Shown one piece after another: positions 1 to 10,704 of a DNA stretch of 64,000 nt (its first letter is position 1; each line of letters opens with the position of its first letter). This stretch comes from Ahaetulla prasina. Its lineage: Eukaryota; Chordata; Lepidosauria; Squamata; Colubridae. Below the pieces are notes generated by a model, which worked only from the letters and a program-made list of their open reading frames with translations, made no database searches and was not told where the DNA came from. The stretch is taken from contig NC_080540.1 in the NCBI RefSeq assembly GCF_028640845.1, forward strand, positions 93,136,061 to 93,200,060. Reading direction: 5' to 3'. Both the position numbers and the translations under genes were made by a program.

Positions 1-940
1 ATGTATATACTTAAACTCTCAGTGACATGACTTTTAACTGGTTCGAATGAGACACCATGTGGCACCAATTTTTGAACCAAGGTACTTCAGATAGGCTAAT
101 TTACATAATGTGTCCAAATCTGGGACTCATGATTGCTAAGGGAATGAAATGTGGGTAAGCTATGGCTCCTTCAGTGCTACTGGCTGCTGCAGTCACATGA
201 TCTTCATTTTCAACATAAGTGACAGTTTCCCAGCCAGTCCTGCAATCCCTTTCTCCATCCCCCACACAGCAGCAGGCATTTATTTATCCACTAGGAAAAG
301 GAAGAAGGGAGGAACAGTGAGGAAGGAAGATTTCCCGGCCCATGCCACCTTCTTGTGGACTTCCCCAACCTGTGCCAGCTCTGATTCACATCATCCCACA
401 CATCATTCCTGACTCACATGTGCCATGACCCACATGTATCCTCACAAACCCACTCCACCCCATGCCTGTCCTGTGTGCCTTCCCTGACCTATGCAGCACC
501 TCTTGGGTACACCACACATCCTTTCCAAATCACATGGCACCTCTTGTGCACCCCCACATACCATGTCTTATTTGCCCACACCCCAGATGCTCCCTCCCTC
601 CCTGAGCACCAGCCACTTACCTGCCTGCTGGCCTTTCACAGTCTCACCTGGTTCATATGGGAGATCTTGGAAATTCTATCTCTCAAAATAGATAAAAGGG
701 AGAAACCATTAAGACAGGCTCTAGAAAATGCTTATGAAACTCAGGATAAAGTACATGATCTTTTGACCTTTCAAGTCCTAATGGCAATCGTTTTGGGAGA
801 GGCCCTGTCAGAGCACATGACCTACAGTATATCATCTGACCTATAATTGTCCAATAATATTAATAAGAGCCCAGTTGAAGTCTACTAAATAAAATGACAA
901 GCCAAACTATAGTTTTTGACTTTCAGCAGCTCAGTTTCTG
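1..940. other. Unique DNA, no gene recognised
   Basis: No recognisable gene or repeat. From about 230 to 650 the plus strand is C-rich and purine-poor, which leaves frames open by composition. The open frames here show no domain and no similarity I know. Confidence 0.5.
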
Positions 941-959
941 TGTCAGAATGTATTAAGGA

Positions 960-1180
960 CATATCTAGGAATATAATAAAAGACATCAGAAAAAGACTGC
1001 ACTTTTTTCAAAGGAAATGAAGTTAGAATAAAGCCCAAAAAAAGAGATCTTAAAAAGGACTGATTACAGTTTTTCAAGGGGGATGAAGTTAAATAAAACT
1101 CTTAATTGTACCCCATGTGGTAATTACATGACGGCAGTTGGAATGAATAATAATTTGATGGCAGCTGGAATAAAATTCTC
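960..1180. repeat. Degenerate direct repeats
   Basis: Two stretches near 990-1030 and 1060-1100 share a pattern of GACTG, a T-run, CAA and then GATGAAGTTA before AATAAA. Two more near 1131-1150 and 1158-1175 share GGCAG(T/C)TGGAAT. This may be an old decayed tandem or interspersed repeat. The family is unknown. Confidence 0.3.
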
Positions 1181-1208
1181 TCCTTGCATCCACTAAAACT
1201 GCTTGGGT

Positions 1209-1392
1209 GCTTTTGGGGTCATGGAGAAGGTGTAATTCATTGTAGAGGCTTGAAAAATATCTCCCACAATTTTTAAAACATCTTAACCTGCTCAATGAAG
1301 GTCTAGAATCATGTCCCATTCAGGTCTGTCACTAACACGTGGTGGAGATGTTTTCAGACCTTTACAATAAATTACAACTTCTCCATGATCCC
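1209..1392. repeat. Inverted repeat, about 52-bp arms
   Basis: The arm at 1209-1265 (starting GGTCATGGAGAAG) is the reverse complement, with mismatches, of the arm at 1337-1392 (ending CTTCTCCATGATCC). The spacer is about 70 bp. Homology continues outward through a CTTTGGGG-like stretch. It could be the core of a fold-back MITE or two head-to-head copies of one repeat. No terminal motif or target duplication was found. Confidence 0.6.
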
Positions 1393-1463
1393 CAAAGACC
1401 ATATTTTTCTATTTTTATTAAAAATGCAAATTCTCAATTAAAACATAACTTTTTTTTTCTTAG

Positions 1464-1515
1464 CAGTAACAGTATAATAGAGTTGGCAGGGACTTTGGAA
1501 GTCTTGCAAAGCCAA
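1464..1515 (-). mobile_element. Degenerate CR1 3' end (tentative)
   Basis: Read on the minus strand, the order of words (AATAGAGTTGGCAGGGACTTTGGAAGTCTT on the plus strand, in pieces) follows the CR1 3' tail seen more clearly at 15.9, 25.1 and 59.6 kb. It is short and diverged, so a chance match is possible. Confidence 0.3.
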
Positions 1516-2047
1516 GGTGCTGTCCCAGCCTAGTAGCATAGCACAGAGAGGATTTTTTGGTGCACCATATCTGTGGGGCTGCCAGAAGCCCCTGACCTGC
1601 AATGCAAAACCTAGTTCTGCCTAGTGCAAAGCTGCACCTGGCCCTGGAAACCACAGCTGCCACAGTCCCGCTGCAGTCACTCTTGCCACTCTACACTCAG
1701 GGGGCCCCTGCCGTCCTATACTTTGCCACCCCAGCTGACTTTCACAGTCTTTTTATTCCTTCTGCTGTCAAGGCTTGCCTGGCCTGGCCTTTCACAAGGC
1801 AACTCTGGCCATGTGAGGCCACCTTCTCCAGGTTTCTTAAGGAAATTGCTGTGAATGACCCGGGGAAAAAAGCCTCCTGTGGGCAGCAGCTGCCTCATGA
1901 TAGGCCAGGCTGAGCAAAAAAATGGTGGCTTAAGGCAACGGGCTGAGAAGTGCAGGCACCCAAAAGGGCATAGATATGGGAGAGAGGTGGATAAGGGGAA
2001 GTTGAAGAATACAAATTTGTTGGGGAAAGGATTAGTGTAGATGGGCT
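1516..2047. other. GC-richer unique stretch
   Basis: Higher in C and G than its surroundings, with several overlapping open frames on both strands up to 103 codons. None shows a domain or plausible splice structure. It may be an unrecognised old repeat. Confidence 0.35.
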
Positions 2048-2049
2048 TC

Positions 2050-2165
2050 CAAGCAGCTGAATTTTGATCACTGCAACAGCCAAAACTTCAGGGACTGGCT
2101 TGTTAGCACTAGCATAATTTTGGCCGATCACTGAACAAATGGTGATAAATCGAAGACTATCTGTA
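2050..2165 (-). mobile_element. Family D Tc1/mariner-like fragment
   Basis: Partial copy in reverse orientation. It keeps the internal words CCAAGCAGCTGAATTTTGATCA (in pieces) and ends in the family terminus GAAGACTATCTGTA. Better copies are at 16.4, 18.7 and 33.5 kb. Diverged and internally deleted. Confidence 0.5.
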
Positions 2166-2263
2166 TGGTTGTTTCTACTGTTTTTTGTTTACCATTTTAT
2201 AACCAAACAGTGTATTTCTTAAAGGAAGTGAGTTAGCAATTTCTCATAGATTTTCTAGTAAAT

Positions 2264-2549
2264 TACTGTATTTTTTGGACTATAAGATGTATCAGTGTAT
2301 AAGGCGTACCAAGATTTCAAAGTGGTAAGTAAGAAAAAAAAAAGGTTTTTGTCCTCCCCAGCCCCCAGGAACACTCTGCAGGCCTCCCAAACCCTCTGCG
2401 CGTGGGGCCATTTTTCGCAAAAATGGGATGAGCGGGGTAGGGCTTCGGGAGGCCAAAAATGACTGTATTCGGTATATAAGACGCACCAACATTTCCACCC
2501 TCTTGGAGATGTGTGTATAAGTGTGCCTTATACTCTGAAAAATACGGTA
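2264..2549. mobile_element. Small DNA transposon, TATAAGACGCACC type
   Basis: 286-bp element with imperfect terminal inverted repeats: TACTGTATTTTTTGGACTAT at the left and the complement of ATACTCTGAAAAATACGGTA at the right. Inside are words of the form TATAAGACGCACC facing inward from both sides. This is a non-autonomous element of a widespread vertebrate type, probably hAT-like. It has no transposase, and the internal GC-rich part has no coding sense. No clear target duplication was found. Confidence 0.75.
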
Positions 2550-3684
2550 TCCAGTGATTAACAACTTTTGCTGATTACTTCAGGACAGGGTACAATATTA
2601 TGCTTTCAGTCAATAATAACTTCCATCGGTGGTATACACGTGTCAGAATAATAAGCTTGTTTGGAATCTATCTGCTGTAACAATGATAAGCAAAGGAGAC
2701 TTCATTTGTGAAAGACTCACTAGTTAAAGGCTCAAGAGCTTGAATGTTTCATTGAAGTGAAAATTGGTCTCTAAACAACTTGAATAGAATACATTGAGTA
2801 CCCGTCTACTTTTCTCCCTTGCAGGTGTAGCTGTGATCCATAAACCATTGTGACACCTATCTGTGTGACTGCAACACAAGAAATGATGTCTGTCTAGTTG
2901 TGTTTTGGAAGACACTGGGGATTTTTCATTGCCATACTAACGCTGCACTACTAGCCTGACAAGCATATATAATAAGAGCATCCCTTTCTTCTCAACATGC
3001 CACTGCTGGGAACAAATTCCAGAAATAAGGTGTTGCTTATTTTGTGGGTGTTCTGTTCTGTTTTTGTGTGAGCTGTTTTATGTACAGCCAGGATTGAGAT
3101 TGGAGTGAATTTCTCAAGAAAGAGGAAATGTTTCTCTACAGCTTGTGACTGGGAGAAACTTTTTTAAAAGGATTCTTTACTACTGACAGTGAATTAAGTA
3201 TTAGACATAATTTTTTACTGGGTTATAAATACTTAATTACACTCACAGAAACTAGAAATTTACAAAATACCCATAAAAACTGTCTGGGAAGCCGACCAGA
3301 AGTTTATTTGCTGTATTGTATCCAATCTGTGTACATATCCTATTTGACTACTGTAAATGTATAATTTTTGGGTGCTGGAGGTATCCACTGTATGATTTTT
3401 CTCTTGTGGCAAAAATCCAGATTCATCAAATTGACTTGATGAGCCAAGTAGTGTGTTTCTCTGAACTTCAAATGCCCAAACACCAGAAACACCGTTGAAA
3501 TGCAGTGTTCTGCTGCTTTTTGAACAGACTTTTTTTTCCCTCAAGGTTGACTTTGGTGGAGTGGAGTGATGGGGGAATGTAATGTATTCGTTGGCAACAA
3601 TTGAAAAACTAATCAGAAAAAGCCAGCTGAACCTACAGTCTGTTTTTGGTACTGTGATATGGTATCATCTTCAACAGTGTAGAA
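2550..3684. other. Unique DNA, no feature
   Basis: No repeat family or gene recognised. A 94-codon minus-strand open frame at 3260-3544 has no recognisable domain and is treated as chance. Confidence 0.5.
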
Positions 3685-3807
3685 CAGCCCTGTCAAACAG
3701 GCGGCCTGTGGGCCAGATGCATCGCATGCAAGCCATGCCCACTCCAGTTCTGCAAAGGCAAAAAAATGTCACAATACATCAAGATGCAATCGAGTTTGAC
3801 ACCTGTG
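3685..3807 (+). mobile_element. Family A hAT-like MITE, copy 1
   Basis: 123 bp with inverted ends CAGCCCTGTCAAAC and GAGTTTGACACCTGTG. Flanking 8-mers GTGTAGAA and GTATAAAA agree at 6 of 8 positions, as expected for an aged hAT target duplication. No coding capacity. First of ten copies in the window. Orientation is assigned by the internal GGGCCAGATGCATC-like motif next to the left end. Confidence 0.8.
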
Positions 3808-4969
3808 GTATAAAATGATGGAAATAGGCCACAAAGTTCCACACTGCAACTTTTATGATGATTTGGGGATTTCAGGTGGGACCATAAGTCACTTCAGGAA
3901 CAGACGCAGTATTGTGCCAGGATGGTAAGAGCAGAGGGAATTTGGGGTGAGGTTTTCTGTGGAAAGGCATCTTCAGAAGACCAAAGGGGATATCAAGAAG
4001 ACTGGAACAATCATCTAGGAAATCCCAGCTAAGCTTTGATTAGAAGGAACTGGATTCCTGCATATACCTCTCATGCATTTGACCATACATTATCGGTTGC
4101 CCAAGATATTTAGAACTTTTAAGTGTCTTTCACTTCATCATCGTTTAACTCTTCTAGCCAGAGCTCTCTTTCTAAATGTTATCCATACATTTGCTGTTCT
4201 ATGTGTAAAAAAAAAGTTATTTGGAATTAATTTATTCTAAAAAAAGGAAAAGTAAGTGACTTCTCAGAATAGAAAAAATGTCCAGCTATACAACTTGATC
4301 TATCCCATTCTATCTATTTTTTTTTTAAATCAAAACTACCACTACATGGAAAATAATTCTGTTACTCAAAATATAGTCTTATTTACTTCCAATTTTTCAG
4401 TCAGGTAACATTCCTCAAAGCACCTATTTCCCTATTCTCCATTATCTTTTTCTTGAATATTTTTTCCGTTTTATTTTGATTTAAGAAAAGCATTTAAATC
4501 AGTTGTCTTGCTTTCAGTTTTTCTGTCACTTAAAGCAACTGAAACATTAGTGAAGCAGAAAATGAAATTGAACATAATTTTCAGTAAGTGTTTCTAAAGG
4601 CAAGACTTAAGATATTTCTTAAGGTATTTCTTTTTAAAAACAAACTCTTTACATCTTAATATTCTTTTTTGTATATTGGCAGAGAAGGTATAGTACCAAA
4701 GGGTAAGAATGCACATAGAACAATCCTATCTGCTGTTTAAAACTCTTTGAGCAGTAAACTGATTATTGTCTGTTTAACCCATACTTTAAGGTAAAATATA
4801 TGGCATTTTCTTCATTTGTCTTTCTTTCTTTTTACTATTGTTGCCTGTCACTAAGGAATTGTTTTTCCAAAGCTGGGAACAATAAATACATTGCATCAAT
4901 TGCATTTTCTATACTGAGTTTGAGGGTGAATACAGCTTTCTTTTCTCCACATAGAAGTTCCATCCAGAG
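3808..4969. other. Unique AT-rich DNA, no feature
   Basis: AT-rich with several homopolymer runs (A and T tracts near 4210-4330). No gene or known repeat seen. Confidence 0.5.
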
Positions 4970-5075
4970 CAGGTGTCTCCAAACTTAGCAACTTTAAGAC
5001 TTTTGGACTTCAACTCCCGGAACTCTGGGAGTTGAAGTCCACAAGTCTTAAAGTTGCCAAGGTTGGAGACCCCTG
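4970..5075. mobile_element. Family B fold-back hAT-like MITE, copy 1
   Basis: 106-bp near-palindrome. The left end CAGGTGTCTCCAAACTTAGC pairs with the right end GCCAAGGTTGGAGACCCCTG, and the inner arms (ACTTTAAGACTT, TTGAAGTCC) also pair. It is flanked by a perfect 8-bp duplication ATCCAGAG at 4962-4969 and 5076-5083, typical of hAT insertion. Non-coding. Confidence 0.88.
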
Positions 5076-5083
5076 ATCCAGAG

Positions 5084-7540
5084 CATGGACCTCCTGTGGC
5101 AAATCTCTAGTCCTTCTGAGGAAGATTTGATAATGCCATGAAGATTTTAACAGGGCTTAGCCAGGCTTCGCTTGGATGTTATTGCTGAGCAATAAATGAG
5201 TTGAGTTGACATTTAGCTAAAAGCAAACAAGTCTCATCCTGCCTGAAAGTTAAATTTGAACTAGGGCTTTGTATGTGATGATAATAAATAACATTCACTA
5301 CTTTATAAACAAGTAGACATGGAACAGGATTTAAACCTCATATTTTTCCCTCACTACCCACACAAACCTCCCTAGAAGATCTGGACACCATAGATTTTGC
5401 TCAAAAATCTCTAGGATGATGTCTGAGTATAAATCCTGTCATCCTCATTAGGGAATCATCTGGGTATGATTCTATTAATCCTACCTGTAGCACATGCGAA
5501 TCACTCAACAGATGAAAAAATGCTTCCAGTAATCTGCACGTGAAGACCACAGTATGTAAATTGCAGGGTTTGCTTTATGAATTGTCTTTGAAATACGATG
5601 AGATTTTTTTTCTTTTTGCTCTGTGATGTTAATTGAGGAATTTGTGAAGTAGTAAGATGCCATGTTTACCTCATTTGATGATGCAAGTATTTCTACAAAT
5701 GTATATGCACTAAAATCCAACTCCTTATCAAAGCTATATGCATGCTACATTCCACCACTGACAGGCAATGTATTTTGCTGTCTAGCTCTACTATAAAGTG
5801 GTCCTTAGATTCCCATGTGACAAGCTGGGGTGGGTGGGGGAATTAGAAACTTATATGCTGGCTGTTCATAAATGGCATTGGTTTCAGCTAAGAGCCACTT
5901 ATCACTAGCAAATGGTATGTGTCACTTTTCTGTGGGTAAACTTGCAGGGTTAATGCAAGTCAAGTGACCTCATTTCTCAGCTATGCAATATTAATAATTG
6001 TGACACAACAACCAGCTGCAATTGCCCTTTCAAAGCGCTTTTGAAATAACTTTCATTTGCACCATGCCAATTTTGAGCCGCAGCTTTTCAAAGATTGCCT
6101 TTTTATAGGGCTTGGAAATACAGCTTTAGAGCTGACAAATTTAAATGTAATTATTTTTGTAAGATAATTCTTAATGAGTTCTTGGATCTCTTTTGATGTT
6201 GGTGGCAATTATGATTAGTGTCTAATCCTTACACCATGGGCCCAATTCTCACTAGCCATTTATTTATGATGGCTTATGAAAAGGACACAATCCTGCTCAA
6301 TGTTAATTAACAGTGGTTTGTTACCTCTATATTAGTAAGATTCTGAACTAAGGCACGAAGCTATGACCACATGTTCATCTATTGGCTTTTTTTCCCCCCT
6401 TAAGAACATGGACATAATTTGGCTTCAACTTGTACATCAGGATTGCTTTATTTTTCTCTTTGGTTCTCTAGTAACAATATGCTCTGCAGCTCAGTGCTAA
6501 AGACAAATTTAGAAGCAGAGTCTCTTTCCAAGATGGCTTTGAGAGAGCTAATCTTGTTCAAATATTATTGACCGAAGCTGTTTTACAATCTCTTGTCCAA
6601 AAGCTGACTCATTTGATTGTGAAATGATGTTCCATAAATCCGGATTATAGATGCAAAAGTTAAAAACCATTGCGAAAGACTGTTTTTATGTCTGTGCTCA
6701 ACATATGCTCCTAAACATAGTGCAGATTTTTCTTCTTGGAAGCTTCTGGCAGAGAATCCCGACCATCCCCCAACATTTTAAAGGAAATCTGTATGATGCC
6801 AACTAAATTAGGATGGATATACTATTAATTTTCTCATTTTCAGTTGCTGTTGTAGTTCATTAGACAGTACATAAGCGGGGTGCAAAAATCCAAAGTTTTC
6901 ATGTGTCTCTGTTGCCATCTGCTTGCTGCCTGGATATTTTTTAAAAAACAGAGATCAATGAACAGCCCAACTCCATTGATATTTCAAACTTAAGAATTTC
7001 AGCAATTGAGGTTTGTAACCAGGCAGCTTATTGGACAAGCTTAACATAACATAACATAACAGCTTATATCTAGATATTAAAGCACAAAGTACTACTGTAT
7101 TTAAAATGAATTCAGAACCAAGTGCTGTATTTATGTGGCATAAATGGGGCAAGGTTCTCTGCTCTAGTATTACAAATTAGCTGCTAGTTTATTTGAATTT
7201 GGGTATAAATTGGCTTAAATAAAGTTCAGACAGGTTAGCTGGATTTCATTTTGTATGTAACTAGCTTTAGCCAGCTTCTGTTTTATATATATCCAGTAGA
7301 CCCTCAATAACACTGCATGATTAAGCAGTGAAAAGGGAATTATTTTTATTTTTTGCACTATATGTATATTGAAGACTTTGGATATTATATTATTTACCAT
7401 TTCAATCAAACAAATGCATGTGTCCACTACTTAAATGGGCTTGTTTCCTGTTTATGGGTAGGAATCAAGAATTACTTGAAGGCACTGGGAAAAAAAAACC
7501 TTTTAAAAGAATTCACATTTAGAGCATAACTGAATTAACA
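5084..7540. other. Long repeat-poor stretch
   Basis: About 2.4 kb without a recognised transposon. It has only a short ATAAC run near 7045-7062 and no open frame with domain sense. The part from about 5900 to 6350 holds many TAAT-type words and has unremarkable base composition, so it is a candidate conserved non-coding segment. That is a guess without alignment. Confidence 0.4.
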
Positions 7541-7548
7541 GATTAGGG

Positions 7549-8091
7549 CCTTGATGGCGAACCTATGGAATGTGTGCCACAGGTGGCATGCAGAGCCTTA
7601 TCTGTGGGCACTTGAGCGTTGCCCTAGCTCAGCTCCAGTGTGCATGCGCGTATGGCCCAGTTGATTTTTGGGTCTATTTCTGGCCTTCGGAGGGCCTCCG
7701 GGTGTGTGTGTGGAGAAGGCCGTTTTCTCCCTCCCCAGGATCCTAGAAACCTCTGGAGCCTGAGGAGGGAAAAAAACAGGCTTTCCGATCCCACCAGAAG
7801 TCAGGAAATGGACAATTTCTGGCCTCCAGATGGCCTCCGGGGGTGGGAAAGGCATTTTCGCCCTCCTCAGGCTTCAAGAAAGCCTCTGGAGCCTGAGGAG
7901 GGCGAAAAATGGGCCTACCAGGCCCACTGTGCCATTGCATGCCAAAAGCTGGGGGTCATGTGCACATGCGCATGCGGGGATGTGTGTGTGTGAGAGGCGC
8001 ATTGAATTATGGGTGTGGACACGCACACACACAACCCCCCTGTGCTCCCCCTGCTTTTGGCACGTGACAGCAAAAAGGTTAGCCACCACTG
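7549..8091. mobile_element. Family C hAT-like element, 543 bp
   Basis: The ends CCTTGATGGCGAACCT and the complement of AGGTTAGCCACCACTG agree at 12 of 16 positions. It is bounded by a perfect 8-bp target duplication GATTAGGG at 7541-7548 and 8092-8099. The interior is GC-rich with inverted copies of a CTTC(A/T)(G/A)GAGGC...CCTGAGGAGGG block and a GTGTGTG stretch. The open frames inside are composition-driven, and no transposase is seen. Confidence 0.88.
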
Positions 8092-8099
8092 GATTAGGG

Positions 8100-8652
8100 T
8101 AATATAAAGGGGCAGATTGCCAGTAGCTCTTGAACAATGTTTGTTTCTGAATACATGAAATGATTACTTTCGGTTGAATGTCAGGCATTTAGAGATTGTC
8201 TTTTGCAATTTAGTTTCCAACTGGATTCCATTGTTTGTTCCTAAATTATCACTTCAAGTTAGAGTTTAATCCTGGATTATGGATAGATGATGATTTGTTG
8301 CCATGCAAAATCAGAAGGGAGCCTGTAAGATGCTGCTGGTGCTTATAATGGTTTGGTTAAGGCTGACATCTGAATGTCCTCAATATGTGATAAGTATGTC
8401 ATATGATAAGAATCCAAAATACTTTGTTTTCAATATCCTAAATTATTTTATTTTTCTGTGTGCTAGCAATAAACACTAAGAGAGTTAATTTATAAACATA
8501 ATGTTTAAGATACAGTTTAAGACTAACAAAATTATAAAGGCTTTTGTTAAAAAATAAAATAAACTAGACTGAGATACTGTAGCTGTGATCCTGTACTATT
8601 TACAGCCTGATCCTCTGCATGTTTGCCTCTGCATACTCAGAAGCAAGTTTCA
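8100..8652. other. Unique DNA, no feature
   Basis: AT-rich. Nothing recognised. Confidence 0.5.
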
Positions 8653-8660
8653 CTTTAAAC

Positions 8661-8788
8661 CCGGGCTGTTAAACTCTCGGCCCATGGGCTGGATGCGCCA
8701 CACGCTGGCTACTCATGCCTGTTTTAGCGAAGGGGGGGAAGTCCCGATACATCACGTGACAACATGACGCTGTGAGTTGACACCCCTG
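8661..8788 (+). mobile_element. Family A hAT-like MITE, copy 2
   Basis: 128 bp. Ends are CCGGGCTGTTAAACTC and GTTGACACCCCTG. A perfect 8-bp target duplication CTTTAAAC lies at 8653-8660 and 8789-8796. It carries the family's internal CATGGGCTGGATGCG and CACGTGAC words. Confidence 0.9.
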
Positions 8789-8796
8789 CTTTAAAC

Positions 8797-9296
8797 AATG
8801 GGAGTTAATTCTAAATAAAGCTGCACAAGATTGCAGCTGTAATAATTTTCATGACCCTTCAATCACATTGCCCATGATATTGATTTGATAACTCTTTATA
8901 CCTGATTAATGCTGAAGGAGGAACTGTTTGGTAGTGCGATTCTATTTCCCCGCCTTTCTTTCAGCTTCAAGACTTCATAAAAATGTTCACTTGTCAACAG
9001 GAAGTTACATGTATTTTCTAGCACATCGAATTTTGGTTGAATAAAGTTGAGCAAATGAAACTGATCTTGCATTTCTTCTCATCCCGTCAAGGATTTCAGT
9101 GAGAGAAAATGTGTGGAAGTGTATTTTTTTTTCTCCCAATGATGAAGCTTCAATACTATCGCTTTCTGCAACTCATGCAGTTACAATACATGCACATTAT
9201 AACTTAGCTGGGTGTATGATTAAAAAGTCAGCCTTTCCTATTCCTTCAGATGGCTAATAGAAACATCTTTTGGGGAAAATTATATTAAAGGCTTGG
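8797..9296. other. Unique DNA, no feature
   Basis: No repeat or gene recognised. Confidence 0.5.
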
Positions 9297-9310
9297 TAAG
9301 GTGCCTATTG

Positions 9311-9664
9311 AAGGGATGCGGTGGCTCAGGGGCTAAGACACTGAGCTTGTCGATCGAAAGGTCAGCAGTTCAGCGGTTCGAATCCTTAGTGCTGCCGTGT
9401 AAGGGGGGGAGCTCCCGTTACTTGTCCCAGCTTCTGCCAACCTAGCAGTTCGAAAGCACGTAAAAAATACAAGTAGAAAAAATAGGGACCACCTTTGGTT
9501 GGAAGGTAACAGCGTTCCGTGCGCCTTTGGTACTGAATCATGCCAGCCACATGACCACGGAAGACATCTTCGGACAGCTGGCTCTTGAGCTTTGAAACGG
9601 AGATGAGCACTGCCCCCTAGAGTCGGAACAACTAGCACGTATGTGCAAGAGGAACCTTTACCTT
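9311..9664 (+). mobile_element. Sauria-type tRNA-derived SINE
   Basis: 354-bp SINE. The head carries a polymerase III A-box-like GTGGCTCAGGGGCTAAGAC and a B-box-like GGTTCGAATCC near 9377-9387. The body is diagnostic of the squamate Sauria SINE (TTGTCGATCGAAAGGTC; AACAGCGTTCCGTGCGCC). The 3' end carries GAGTCGGAACAACTAGC and finishes in an ACCTTTACCTTT-like tail. A perfect 14-bp target duplication TAAGGTGCCTATTG flanks it (9297-9310, 9665-9678). Known biology: Sauria SINEs borrow the BovB machinery, and a BovB fragment sits at 42.9 kb. Low divergence suggests a fairly recent insertion. Confidence 0.88.
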
Positions 9665-9678
9665 TAAGGTGCCTATTG

Positions 9679-10123
9679 TTTGGAATAAGTAAGAAAAGGC
9701 AATTAAAATGTTGGCTGAAGTGAATTCTGCCTGCAGGAGACATTCAGGAAAAACTGCTTAAAGTTGTATGGAAAGTAGCAAGCTGTAACTGCACTGCTGT
9801 GGGAATTAATGGTTGAAAAACATGGATACAAACAGCCTGAGAAAGTTTACAATCCAATCTCTTGAGAGCCGAAGTTGCTTCAAATTTCATTGCTTGTGCA
9901 ACTTGATCTGCAGACTTCCACAATTCTCCTTTGGGTACATATTGAACTGCCTATGGCAATAAAAAGCAATTGTGTGAATTGAGCAGAATAACTTATATAT
10001 TTACTCATAACTGATACCCATTCAATGGGTCTTATGCTCAGATGTGCATAGCACTGTAATCTACATACACAATTGTGGAAAATAACAGGTTGGGAAGTAA
10101 TTGAGGTGATCTCATTCTGTATA
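9679..10123. other. Unique DNA, no feature
   Basis: Nothing recognised. Confidence 0.5.
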
Positions 10124-10552
10124 TACTAGTCCTCGACCTACAACAGTTTTTAATTTTTAAATTATCGGCCATTTATTAATAGTTTCTTTTAATTTCTTTT
10201 AATTGTATATACTCTGTATTTTATTTCGGCTGTACACCGCCCTGAGTCCTTCGGGAGAAGGGCGGTATAAAAATCTAATAAAACTAAACTAAACTAAACA
10301 GTTCATTTAGTGACTGTTCAAACTTAAAAGTGGTACTGAAAAATGACTTATGACCGTTTTTCACAGTTACGACCTTTGCAGCATTCCCATGATGATCATG
10401 TGATCAAAATTCACATGCTTGGCAATTGATTCATATTTATGACAGCTTGCGGTGTCCTGGGGTTGTGTGATCCCCTTTTATGAGAAGCCGGGTTACTAAC
10501 TTAACAGCTACAGTGATTCATTTAACAACTGTGGCAAGAAAGGTCATAAAAT
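10124..10552 (+). mobile_element. Family D Tc1/mariner-like element, interrupted
   Basis: Starts TACTAGTCCTCGACCTACAA. It is cut at 10146 by an L2 tail, resumes at 10302 with TTCATTTAGTGACTGTTC, and runs to about 10552, where the family's 3' end is missing. Internal words shared with the copy at 16.4 kb include GACTTATGACCG, TTGGCAA and GGCAAGAAAGGTC. Non-autonomous. The terminal consensus TACAGGTAGTCCTCGACTTA is pogo/Tigger-like, but the clade is uncertain. Confidence 0.75.
10147..10296 (+). mobile_element. L2-clade LINE 3' tail inserted in family D
   Basis: 150-bp 5'-truncated LINE end containing ACCGCCCTGAGTCCTTCGGG and GGCGGTATAAAAATCTAATA, followed by an AAACT-repeat tail. The same tail ends the L2 reverse transcriptase element at 55.3-57.1 kb. 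It splits family D at a short duplication AACAG (10142-10146, 10297-10301). Confidence 0.82.
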
Positions 10553-10575
10553 GACAAGCAATATGTATACTAAAC

Positions 10576-10696
10576 CAGGGGTCTCCAACCTTAGCAACTT
10601 TAAGACTTTTGGACTTCAACTCCCAGCAAAGCTGGCTGAGGAATTCTGGGAGTTGAAGTCCACAAATCTTAAAGTTGCCAAGGTTGGAGACCCCTG
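10576..10696. mobile_element. Family B fold-back MITE, copy 2
   Basis: 121 bp, with ends CAGGGGTCTCCAACCTTAGC and GCCAAGGTTGGAGACCCCTG almost perfectly inverted. Flanking 8-mers TACTAAAC and TAGTAAAC agree at 7 of 8. The open frames across it are shadows. Confidence 0.88.
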
Positions 10697-10704
10697 TAGT
10701 AAAC

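Noticed and set aside
418..846. 142-codon plus-strand frame
   Set aside because: The first half follows a C-rich tract, the second half ordinary DNA. No domain or signal peptide that convinces.
3260..3544. 94-codon minus-strand frame
   Set aside because: No domain, no splice context and no recognised relative. Length is possible by chance in a 64-kb window.
7598..8188. Overlapping frames of 65-117 codons on both strands
   Set aside because: All lie inside or across the family C element, which has no transposase similarity.
9311..9400. Possible tRNA gene at a SINE head
   Set aside because: A and B boxes are present, but no complete cloverleaf with acceptor pairing is apparent, and the sequence continues into a SINE body.
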